This document shows, piece after piece, positions 1 through 5,620 of a stretch of DNA of 5,620 nucleotides (its first letter is position 1; each line of letters starts with the position of its first letter). This stretch comes from an uncultured Gemmataceae bacterium. Its GTDB lineage: Bacteria; Planctomycetota; Planctomycetia; Gemmatales; Gemmataceae. The translations under genes and the position numbers were made by a program. The stretch lies in assembly GCA_937922175.1 (NCBI GenBank), contig CAKZUU010000013.1, forward strand, positions 1 to 5,620, read 5' to 3'. The notes below the pieces were generated by a model, which saw only the letters and a list, made by a program, of their open reading frames with translations, made no database searches and was not told where the DNA came from.

Positions 1-436
1 CTGTCTCCCTCCGATGTCCTTGTTTGCCGAGGTCCTCGCCGACTATCGCGCCACCGGCCTGACGCTTCGACCTCATCCGATCAGCTTTCTCAGGCCGCGG
101 CTGTACCGTCTCGGCGTGGTCCCGGCTCAGAATCTGATCGCCTTGAAAAACGACACCCGTTTGAAAGTCGCCGGCGTGGTTCTCTTGCGTCAAAGACCCG
201 GAACCGCCAACGGCGTCACTTTCATGACCCTTGAAGACGAGACCGGGACCGTCAACCTGATCGTTCATCGCCGAATCTGGGAACGCTACCGTCGAATCGC
301 TCGCTCCGCCGTCGCTCTGATCGCCCGAGGACGATTGCAGACGGACGGCCAGGTAATTCACGTCTTGGTCACTCAATTCCAGGATTTGTCTGAACAACTC
401 GCGAAATTGGAACAGCGGACCCGAAATTTTCACTAA
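1..436 (+). CDS. dnaE2: Error-prone DNA polymerase DnaE2 (ImuC), C-terminal end only
   Basis: This is the last ~145 residues of a DnaE2-type polymerase, the C-family enzyme that carries out SOS-induced translesion synthesis with ImuA'/ImuB. The frame is open to the left edge with no stop; the first codons read L-P-P before the ATG at 14, so that ATG is internal and the gene begins outside the window. Visible landmarks are the LxLRPHPxSFLR segment (around nt 65-97), which in this family precedes the OB-fold, then the OB-fold itself with RQRPGTANG (nt 188-214) and FMTLEDETGTVNLIV (nt 221-265). These blocks are characteristic of DnaE2. The end, RTRNFH, resembles the usual S/T-R-D-F-H ending of the family, so the C-terminus looks intact. 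The polymerase and PHP domains are not visible. imuA/imuB partners, if present, must lie upstream. Function is from family knowledge; the identification is confident. Confidence 0.93.
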   Translation, partial: CLPPMSLFAEVLADYRATGLTLRPHPISFLRPRLYRLGVVPAQNLIALKNDTRLKVAGVVLLRQRPGTANGVTFMTLEDETGTVNLIVHRRIWERYRRIARSAVALIARGRLQTDGQVIHVLVTQFQDLSEQLAKLEQRTRNFH

Positions 437-651
437 CTGGCGACCCGGTTCCCATCGAAAGGCCCGATCCTTTGCCCCGACCACCGCGTATGTTCGTCGA
501 GCCTTTTGCGCCATGGGACCAGTGCGAATGGGACGTCGAACACGTTCTCCTCGATCATCGCGAATCCATGTCAAAATCAATTCCAACATTCAACTTGGCA
601 AAATCGAAAAATCCTGATGTTTCGTGAAACCTCCGGACGATCTTTTCCGTT

Positions 652-665
652 GGGGAGAGGGAAGG
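652..665 (+). promoter_or_regulatory. Shine-Dalgarno tract of the tolC-like gene
   Basis: A continuous purine run, GGGGAGAGGGAAGG, ends one base before the ATG at 667. Its GGGGAG part lies 9 bases from the ATG and AGAGGG about 5, both workable spacings, and this decides the start of the tolC-like gene. The rest of the gap from 437 to 651 shows no convincing terminator and no good -35/-10 pair: TTGGCA at 595-600 has no matching -10. Confidence 0.7.
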
Positions 666-666
666 C

Positions 667-1947
667 ATGCGCCGGCGAAGCGGATGGCGTTGGCTGTCGG
701 CGGCGGGATTCTCGTGGATTCTCGCCGGCTGCACCCAAATACCGGCGATCCACTCGCCTCGGCCGATGATCGTCCCGCCGGAGGTGCCCCGCGGGCGGGT
801 CGAAGCTCAGATTCAGTTTTTGCCCAGTGCTCCGCCGAATGTCGCCACGGCTGCGACAGATCCATTCCCGCCGGCCACGTACCGAGCGATGACAGCGGCG
901 GAGGTGCGTCTGTTGGCGGCTACACATGCTCCGGGCGCGAGGTTGCACGACCTGGAGGCGACGGGGCGACCAAACCATTCGACTTTCCCAACTCCATCAA
1001 CTCCCGCCGGCCAACTGCGACGGGCGATTCTTATTCAGACGGCGCGTGAGATGCAAAACCGAGCCGCCGGGGCCGCTCTCGAGGCTTTTTATCGATTGGC
1101 CCACGCCGAGGGACAATCCGACCTTCTCGACGAGACGATCGCCCAACTCGACAGAGCAATTACCGACACCCGTGAGATGCTCGGGCAACAACTCAAGCCC
1201 CCCGTGGATGTGGAGGTCTGGCTTCGGCAATTACATCAGTCGCAAGGCGACCGACTCAAGGTGCAACTGACCATCGACGAGCTGAACAGCCAATTGCGTC
1301 GCATGCTTGGGTTGACCGCCTGCCGCGAGCGAGAGCGACTTTGGAATCCGGAGGATTACTCGGTGAGCGATGAGGCGATCGATCCCGACGCCGCCATACA
1401 GTTGGCATTACGGGAGAGGCCGGACCTCATTCTCCTCCGAACGATCCTCGCCTCGCTCTCACCGCAGACGCTACCGCTGATCCGGGAGCAATTGCGAGCG
1501 GCCTACCCCCTTCTCGGGGAGAAGAGATCCGGCGGCCTCGAACTGCTCCTCGCGCCTCGGGGAGCCGCACCCTCGACCCGAGGAGCGGAGGTTGAATTAC
1601 GTCGGCGGCAACTGTTCGACTGGCTGACGCAACGGGAGGCTGCGGTCGTCGAGGAGGTCCGACAAGCAGTCGCGGCGATGCGTTATCATGGCCGAGTCAC
1701 TGCTCTCGCTTGGCAGCGGGAGCGAAGCTATCGGCAAGCTCTTCAGGATGCCCAGATCCGCCGACAGCAAGGCCTCGCCTCCTTTGCTGAACTTACGCAG
1801 AAGCACCTTGATTGGCTGAAGGCCCGAAGCGATGTCATGCAAGAGACGATCGCTTGGTACATCGCGCGGGTTCGATTATGGCAAGCTCAGGGGCAGCTGG
1901 CTTCCCCCTGCGTGCCTCCGACCGTTCCGCTCGCCGGAGCGTGGTAG
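667..1947 (+). CDS. TolC-family outer-membrane efflux-type lipoprotein
   Basis: A 426-residue protein that starts with a lipoprotein signal: basic n-region MRRRSGWRW, a hydrophobic stretch and the lipobox L-A-G-C with lipidated Cys22, so it should be membrane-anchored and exported. A proline-rich linker of about 90 residues follows. Then come two long helical hairpin segments, residues ~116-215 and ~307-408, rich in heptad-like Leu/Ala/Gln/Arg. The second carries the pattern QGLASFAELTQKHLDWLKAR, matching the G-x-x-S-F-x-E-L-x-x-A-x-x-x-x-L element typical of TolC/NodT-like proteins. The two similar halves fit the TolC internal duplication. TolC proteins form trimeric channels for RND, ABC or MFS efflux pumps. 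No pump or adaptor gene adjoins it here, so the substrate is unknown. It is compact for the family, and the beta-barrel strands are hard to place by eye. A structural or sensory derivative is possible. Confidence 0.72.
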   Translation: MRRRSGWRWLSAAGFSWILAGCTQIPAIHSPRPMIVPPEVPRGRVEAQIQFLPSAPPNVATAATDPFPPATYRAMTAAEVRLLAATHAPGARLHDLEATGRPNHSTFPTPSTPAGQLRRAILIQTAREMQNRAAGAALEAFYRLAHAEGQSDLLDETIAQLDRAITDTREMLGQQLKPPVDVEVWLRQLHQSQGDRLKVQLTIDELNSQLRRMLGLTACRERERLWNPEDYSVSDEAIDPDAAIQLALRERPDLILLRTILASLSPQTLPLIREQLRAAYPLLGEKRSGGLELLLAPRGAAPSTRGAEVELRRRQLFDWLTQREAAVVEEVRQAVAAMRYHGRVTALAWQRERSYRQALQDAQIRRQQGLASFAELTQKHLDWLKARSDVMQETIAWYIARVRLWQAQGQLASPCVPPTVPLAGAW

Positions 1948-1964
1948 GGGCCGCACGCAATATC

Positions 1965-2003
1965 GTCAGCACCCTCGAGATTTCACTCGAAAAGACGGCT
2001 GAC
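1965..2003. repeat. Nested inverted repeat at the tolC-like/prs convergent junction
   Basis: GTCAGC (1965-1970) pairs with GCTGAC (1998-2003). Inside it, TCGAG (1975-1979) pairs with CTCGA (1986-1990) around a six-base loop that holds the prs stop codon. Either transcript could fold here, so it might help end transcription in both directions. There is no T-run on either side and the stems are only 5-6 bp, so a true intrinsic terminator is doubtful. Confidence 0.25.
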
Positions 2004-2936
2004 CGACTCGTTCAAGTGGATGCTGCGAATCGCATAGGCGAGGAGTTCGGCCACGGAAACGACGTGGATTTTCGGCAGACGTTTCTCATCGGGCAAGGGG
2101 ATGCTATCGGTGATGATGACGAGTTCGATAGGGGCATTTCGCAAACGTTCGATCGCTCGCTCCACGAGCACGCCATGAGTCGCACAGGCGAGGACCATGC
2201 GGGCGCCCGCGTCGCAGGCTGCCTGCGCGGCCCCGACCAACGTGCTGGCGGTGGAGATCAGATCATCGAAGATAATCGCCACTTTGCCGCGTAAACTTGC
2301 CCCGATGATGTTGGCCTGACGAGTTTCCGTGTCACTGAGACGTCTCTTGTCGACGATGGCGAAGCCTCCGCCGATCTTCTTCTGGTACATCAACGACTTT
2401 TTGATGTTTCCCTCGTCAGGGCTGAGGACGACGAAATCTTCCGATGCGATGCCGAGCGTCTGGATGTAGTTTTTCAGAACGGGGATGGCGTAGAGGTGGT
2501 CGACGGGGATGTCGAAAAACCCTTGAATTTGGGCCGCATGAAGATCGAGTGTGAGGACCCGATCCGCGCCGGCTTTGGTGACGAGGTCAGCAACCAGTTT
2601 AGCCGTGATGGGGACGCGGCCCTGGTCTTTGCGGTCCTGCCGAGCATAGCCGTAATATGGCATAACCGCCGTGACCCGTTGGGCACTCGATCGCTTGAAG
2701 GCGTCGAGGATGACGAGCAGTTCCATCAAGTTTTGGTTGACCGGCGGGCAGGTCGGTTGCACGACGAAGATGTCGCGGCCCCGGACGTCCTCCTCGATCG
2801 CCACTTTCGTCTCGCCGTCCGGAAAATCGGAAATGTGGAGTCGGCCAAGAGAGTCGCCCAAATGTTCGACGATCGCCTGAGCGAGCGGTCGGTTGGCTCG
2901 ACCGCTAAACACCTTCAGTTTGTGCATGTTGGTCAT
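1983..2936 (-). CDS. prs: Ribose-phosphate pyrophosphokinase (PRPP synthetase)
   Basis: A 317-residue cytoplasmic enzyme that makes PRPP from ribose 5-phosphate and ATP, feeding purine, pyrimidine, His, Trp and NAD synthesis. The length matches class I enzymes (~315). Landmarks counted from the ATG at 2936: FSGRANRPLA (10-19), FPDGE (38-42), CPPVNQNLMELL (63-74), flexible-loop YYGYARQDRK (94-103), DLHAAQIQGFFDIPVDHL (131-148), DKRR with the catalytic-type Lys197, and the PRPP loop DDLISTAST (224-232). The last deviates from the common DDxxxTGGT. SPDEGNIKK replaces the usual SPDxGGVxRA, a variant I recall from planctomycete Prs proteins. The frame extends upstream to a TTG at 3059, but a good promoter lies at 2997-3026 inside that extension, so ATG 2936 (or ATG 2927) is the start. 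The ribosome binding site is weak (GGTAG). It converges on the tolC-like gene. Confidence 0.95.
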   Translation of the reverse strand: MTNMHKLKVFSGRANRPLAQAIVEHLGDSLGRLHISDFPDGETKVAIEEDVRGRDIFVVQPTCPPVNQNLMELLVILDAFKRSSAQRVTAVMPYYGYARQDRKDQGRVPITAKLVADLVTKAGADRVLTLDLHAAQIQGFFDIPVDHLYAIPVLKNYIQTLGIASEDFVVLSPDEGNIKKSLMYQKKIGGGFAIVDKRRLSDTETRQANIIGASLRGKVAIIFDDLISTASTLVGAAQAACDAGARMVLACATHGVLVERAIERLRNAPIELVIITDSIPLPDEKRLPKIHVVSVAELLAYAIRSIHLNESVSRLFE

Positions 2937-2996
2937 GAGCCAGCTACCATTCACGCAAAGGCGAGGTGACGGCCGACACGCCGCGCTGACGGGGGC

Positions 2997-3026
2997 ATTA
3001 TGCAAATTCCATGAAGGCGATGTCAA
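2997..3026 (-). promoter_or_regulatory. Sigma70-type promoter of prs
   Basis: On the minus strand, TTGACA (3026-3021, all six consensus bases) is followed after 18 bases by CATAAT (3002-2997, five of six bases of TATAAT). Transcription would start near 2990, giving a leader of about 54 bases before the prs ATG at 2936. It is the only pair of this quality I found in the window. Whether planctomycete RNA polymerase uses such consensus sites here is an assumption. Confidence 0.65.
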
Positions 3027-3046
3027 CCAGCCCGGTCGCCGAAGTC

Positions 3047-3057
3047 GGGAATTTCCC
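3047..3057. repeat. Short palindrome GGGAA-N-TTCCC upstream of the prs promoter
   Basis: GGGAATTTCCC is an 11-base dyad with a single central base. It is centred about 28 bp upstream of the prs -35 element, in the divergent intergenic region. Position and symmetry would suit a regulator binding site, but a dyad of this length may occur by chance and no regulator gene is nearby. Confidence 0.25.
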
Positions 3058-3085
3058 AAAAATCGACAGGGCTTTTCCGCCGCTT

Positions 3086-3095
3086 CCTCCGGAGG
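3086..3095. repeat. Short palindrome CCTCCGGAGG in the divergent region
   Basis: A perfect 10-base palindrome. It lies just upstream of a plus-strand TTGACG (3100-3105) that resembles a -35 element but lacks a recognisable -10 at 16-18 bases. It is a possible operator for the gene starting at 3159; it may equally be chance in GC-rich DNA. Confidence 0.2.
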
Positions 3096-3158
3096 TGGCT
3101 TGACGATAGCAACGATGTCGTTCAGGTTGAAAGAGAAGTCTCACGAGAGGAACAGGGC

Positions 3159-3809
3159 ATGGGAGTTCCGACGATGCGTGGTCTGTCTGTCCTGGTCGTG
3201 TCAATGGTAGGGGCATCGCTGGTCGCCGCGCAAGCGCCGGGGGAAACGTCCACAGCCCAAGAGGGGCAGCTGTTGCCTGGCCCGTTCCGTGTTTATGCTG
3301 TCACGGGCCAACGTCCCCAGCATATGCACGATTTTGTGACGGAGCGTGGCTTGAAACCCACGGTCGCGGTTTTCGCTCTCCAGTTGCCGGCCAATCCGCA
3401 AGACCCTTTGGCCGTGCTCCTGCAAAAGGTGAACGCCGCCGCCGTTGCTCGGGCCCAAAGCTCGTTCGGTGCCTTTGCCGTCTTTCTGACCTTGAACCGC
3501 GACTTTTACGAAGATCCCGATCGCGACAAGCGTGTCGCCGAGTTGGATGCTCTCGCGAAACAAATCAGTCTGACACAGCTCCCCGTGGGATTGGCCCATC
3601 CCGAAGCCTTGCCGGTGAGACAATACGGTCTCATTACTCGCGATGATCCGGTCGCGATGATCCGGCGACACCTGGTCACCGTCCTCATTTACGACAAACA
3701 TCGGGTGCAGAGGCGATTCACATTCACCGAGGACAAGCCCTTAACCGAACAGAGCATCCAAGAAGTCTTCTCCGCCATCGAGAAACTCTGGGCCGACACC
3801 AAACCCTGA
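3159..3809 (+). CDS. Secreted protein of unknown function, probable thioredoxin-like fold without cysteines
   Basis: A 216-residue protein with a signal peptide: short n-region ending in Arg7, hydrophobic core from Leu9 to about Ala24, and likely signal peptidase I cleavage after AAQA (residues 23-26), so it is exported. The mature part begins with GPFRVYAVTGQRP, then a loop (54-64) leading into strand TVAVFAL (68-74), later a strand FGAFAVFLTL, and a C-terminal strand HLVTVLIYDKHRV followed by a helix. This order resembles redoxin-like secreted proteins I recall from planctomycetes, in which the loop before the first strand carries Cys residues. Here the whole protein has none; the loop holds D-F-V-T at 58-61. 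Two starts are possible: ATG 3159 (GAGAGG 8 bases upstream) and in-frame ATG 3174 (GGGAG 8 bases upstream). Both leave a good signal peptide. The role is unknown; the fold is my inference. Confidence 0.8.
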   Translation: MGVPTMRGLSVLVVSMVGASLVAAQAPGETSTAQEGQLLPGPFRVYAVTGQRPQHMHDFVTERGLKPTVAVFALQLPANPQDPLAVLLQKVNAAAVARAQSSFGAFAVFLTLNRDFYEDPDRDKRVAELDALAKQISLTQLPVGLAHPEALPVRQYGLITRDDPVAMIRRHLVTVLIYDKHRVQRRFTFTEDKPLTEQSIQEVFSAIEKLWADTKP

Positions 3810-3832
3810 GCGATCGAGAGAGATGAATTGCC

Positions 3833-3844
3833 ATCCGATCGGAT
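3833..3844. repeat. 12-bp perfect palindrome in the convergent gap
   Basis: ATCCGATCGGAT is a perfect palindrome centred between the stop codons of the secreted-protein gene and the WD40 gene. As RNA it could form only a four-pair stem with a GATC loop and has no T-run, so it is not a credible terminator. GATC-rich words are common in this gap, so it may be incidental. Confidence 0.3.
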
Positions 3845-3847
3845 CGA

Positions 3848-5620
3848 TCAATTGCTGGGGGTCGAATCGTTGGCGGGCGTCGCATCCCAAATGCGGATGA
3901 ACGGATCATCGCAGCTGGCGGCGAGGAGCTGACCATCTGGGCTGAATGACAAGCAGCGGACATCGTCCGTCGGACCTTTGAGGGTCAGCAGACAATTTCC
4001 GTGGAACGGCTCCCAGATGCGGATCGACTTGTCTTCGCTGCCGGATGCCAACCGCCTGCCGCTCGGGTGCCAGGCGAGACACCACACGGATTGGTCGTGT
4101 CCGCGCAATTCACTGACCAGTTCGCCCGTTGCGACGTTCCAGACGCGGATGACGGCGGGGACGTTCTTTTTTTCCCGGTTTCGCAGACCGGTGGCGAGGA
4201 ATTGGCCATCGGGACTAAAGGCGACACAACTGACCGGCGCGTCATGAGCCTTGATGGATCGAATCGGGAAACGCAAAACGCCCCACAAGTGGACCATGCC
4301 GTTCTGGTCTCCCGTCGCGATGAGCCTCCGTCGAGGATGGTGGTCGGCGGAGATAACGTGGACTTGGTGTTCCGTGCATTGAGCTACCACCTCACCCGAG
4401 GCAAAGTCCACCAAGGCCGCGAAACCATTCTCGCCGGTCACCACCACATTTTGACCGTCCGGAGCAAATGTCACTTTCTCGATTTTTTGCGGGGGCTTCC
4501 AGCGGTGGCGAATCACTCCCGTCACACGATCGAGGAAGGTAACCTGATTCGGGAAACGAGTGCCGACGGCGAGGAGATTGCCGTTCGGAGAACACGACAT
4601 CGAGACGACGCTCAAAGCACATTGATGGGTCGCTTCAGGTCGGCGAGTGGCAAGATTCCAAACGATGATTTGCCCATTGCCACTCGCACTTGCCAGCCAT
4701 GCGCCACCAGGCCCGAAGGCAATGCTCGGTGTCCAATCGTTGTTCCGGTTGAGCTTCAGTTTCAACGATCCAGCGCTCTCGAGATCCCACGCTTTGAAGC
4801 GACCCCTCTCGTCCAACGAGGCCACGTAGCGCTTGTCTTCGGAAATTGACGTATTGGAAATCGCGGCCGTGTGCCCCACGAGCACTTGGAGGCAGTGCCC
4901 GCCCGTGACATCCCAAATTCGCAATGTTTGGTCATAGCTTCCCGTTACCAGGACCTGACCGTCAGCAGTGACCGTCGCGCAAGTGACGCCGCCGGTGTGC
5001 CCCTCGAATTCCTTCACGACCTTGCCAGCGCGATCCAAGAAGCGTACACGACTCGCATCGTTGAAGCCCAACCAATCGTAGATCGGATGGACACAGAGCA
5101 GGCGTTCGAGGCCCGGAGTTAACCGGACCTGAGACTGAACCTGGCCCGTCTCCTTTGCGAAAATCCAAAGGTCCATTTTCTCGCGATCGGCAACGATCTC
5201 GTGGGATTCCGGGAGGAATCGGACCGAACGAAAACTGGGGGCATCGCGATCCAGCAAGTGGGTCCAGAGAATTTCTCCCGTAGCCAAATCGTAGAGGCGG
5301 ATTCCGCCACCCCAAAACGTTGATCTTTCGTCGCGGTCTTGCCAATGGCCGAAGGTCAAAGCGGCGAATCGATGATCTGGAGACAGTGCGCCATCGATCG
5401 GATCCCCCTCGGTCACGGGCCAACAGCGGATGAACTGGTTACCGCTGAGATCCCAAACCGCCAGATATTTCCGCCGCGCGCCCGACTCGCGATCTTGGGT
5501 CACGACGCCGGCAATCATGCGATCGTGGGCAGGGACGACCTTGGCCATGACGTACAGATGGAGGAATTGTTCTGGATCAGGCCACGGGAGCCTCGTCGCG
5601 GACTGTTCCTTTCCGGTTGA
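3848..5620 (-). CDS. Large WD40-repeat beta-propeller protein, N-terminus outside the window
   Basis: At least 590 residues of almost unbroken WD40 repeats. Counting from the ATG at 5548, blades lie at about 44-95, 96-139, 140-181, 182-223, 224-266, 267-306, 307-350, 351-391, 392-432, 433-481, 482-523 and 524-556, after a leading partial blade ending in YLAVWDL. Blades 182-223 (GHTGGV...TLRIWDV), 433-481, 482-523 and 524-556 are the clearest, with GH, SPDG and IRVW/IRIW signatures; the earliest are degenerate. No enzyme domain or membrane segment is seen. WD40 propellers act as protein-interaction scaffolds, and in planctomycetes are often long or fused to kinases. The frame stays open for 24 codons beyond ATG 5548 to the edge, with no purine-rich site before that ATG and no other ATG, GTG or TTG, so the true start is probably outside. 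The partner is unknown. Confidence 0.9.
   Translation of the reverse strand, partial: STGKEQSATRLPWPDPEQFLHLYVMAKVVPAHDRMIAGVVTQDRESGARRKYLAVWDLSGNQFIRCWPVTEGDPIDGALSPDHRFAALTFGHWQDRDERSTFWGGGIRLYDLATGEILWTHLLDRDAPSFRSVRFLPESHEIVADREKMDLWIFAKETGQVQSQVRLTPGLERLLCVHPIYDWLGFNDASRVRFLDRAGKVVKEFEGHTGGVTCATVTADGQVLVTGSYDQTLRIWDVTGGHCLQVLVGHTAAISNTSISEDKRYVASLDERGRFKAWDLESAGSLKLKLNRNNDWTPSIAFGPGGAWLASASGNGQIIVWNLATRRPEATHQCALSVVSMSCSPNGNLLAVGTRFPNQVTFLDRVTGVIRHRWKPPQKIEKVTFAPDGQNVVVTGENGFAALVDFASGEVVAQCTEHQVHVISADHHPRRRLIATGDQNGMVHLWGVLRFPIRSIKAHDAPVSCVAFSPDGQFLATGLRNREKKNVPAVIRVWNVATGELVSELRGHDQSVWCLAWHPSGRRLASGSEDKSIRIWEPFHGNCLLTLKGPTDDVRCLSFSPDGQLLAASCDDPFIRIWDATPANDSTPSN
4166..4172 (-). other. 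In-frame A AAA AAG heptamer (possible -1 slippery site)
   Basis: Within the WD40 gene the codons GAA AAA AAG (Glu459-Lys-Lys461) contain A AAA AAG in the zero frame, the heptamer used for programmed -1 frameshifting in E. coli dnaX. After a -1 shift the frame reads about 19 codons and stops at a TGA. I see no upstream Shine-Dalgarno-like stimulator and no strong downstream hairpin, so this may simply be Glu-Lys-Lys coding. Confidence 0.2.

Noticed and set aside
458..475. Small hairpin AAAGG-CCCGAT-CCTTT after dnaE2
   Set aside because: The stem is only five base pairs, mostly A-T, with no following T-run, so it is not a credible terminator.
595..623. TTGGCA as a promoter -35 for the tolC-like gene
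   Set aside because: No -10-like hexamer appears at 16-18 bases; the nearest, GATGTT, is only 15 bases away and poor.
490..627. A 45-codon open frame (MFVEPFAPWDQ...) in the gap before the tolC-like gene
   Set aside because: There is no ribosome binding site before its ATG and I recognise no family. A 40-codon minus-strand frame over the same bases (MIENVFDVPF...) is equally plausible, so the signal is probably chance.
2496..2969. A plus-strand open frame (157 codons) opposite prs
   Set aside because: It lies on the complement of conserved Prs motifs and is explained by the codon use of the real gene. The 160-codon frame at 1812-2294 is rejected for the same reason.
3100..3129. TTGACG as a promoter for the secreted-protein gene
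   Set aside because: The -35 match is good, but the bases 16-18 downstream (TCAGGT, CAGGTT, AGGTTG) do not resemble TATAAT.
4141..4170. Direct repeat GAACGTC (two copies, minus strand) just downstream of the A-run
   Set aside because: It is only seven bases, each copy fits the codons of the WD40 blade, and it does not form a hairpin that would stimulate frameshifting.
4001..4849. A long plus-strand open frame (282 codons) opposite the WD40 gene
   Set aside because: It is antisense to strong WD40 repeats, its translation has no recognisable domain, and such shadow frames are common in GC-rich coding DNA.

Overview
The window looks like an ordinary chromosomal stretch from a member of the Planctomycetota, perhaps near Gemmataceae or Isosphaeraceae. 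The phylum is inferred from gene content and not from any marker RNA: a planctomycete-style PRPP synthetase, a TolC-like lipoprotein with unrelated neighbours, a small secreted protein with a probable thioredoxin-like fold, and a very long WD40 protein. Base composition is fairly GC-rich (estimated by eye). I see no RNA genes, insertion sequences, CRISPR arrays or phage genes.

Layout, left to right: (1) the C-terminal end of error-prone DNA polymerase DnaE2 (plus strand, cut by the left edge); (2) a 230-bp gap ending in a strong Shine-Dalgarno sequence; (3) a TolC-family outer-membrane lipoprotein (plus); (4) ribose-phosphate pyrophosphokinase prs (minus), convergent with the tolC-like gene and separated from it by 35 bp; (5) a divergent 222-bp intergenic region that holds a near-consensus sigma70-type promoter for prs and two short palindromes; (6) a 216-residue secreted protein without cysteines (plus); (7) after a 38-bp convergent gap, a long WD40 beta-propeller gene (minus) that runs off the right edge.

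The genes alternate in direction (+ + - + -), so they do not form one operon. The first two could share a transcript, but their functions are unrelated: translesion DNA synthesis and envelope export. prs is housekeeping (PRPP for nucleotide, His and Trp synthesis). The secreted protein and the WD40 protein are of unknown role.

I found no convincing new multi-gene system. The points most worth a second look are: the prs start, which a promoter resolves to an internal ATG; a substituted PRPP-binding loop in Prs; the loss of cysteines in the secreted protein; the WD40 protein, whose visible ATG is probably not its start and whose blade count suggests a double propeller; and a classic A AAA AAG slippery heptamer in frame inside the WD40 gene.
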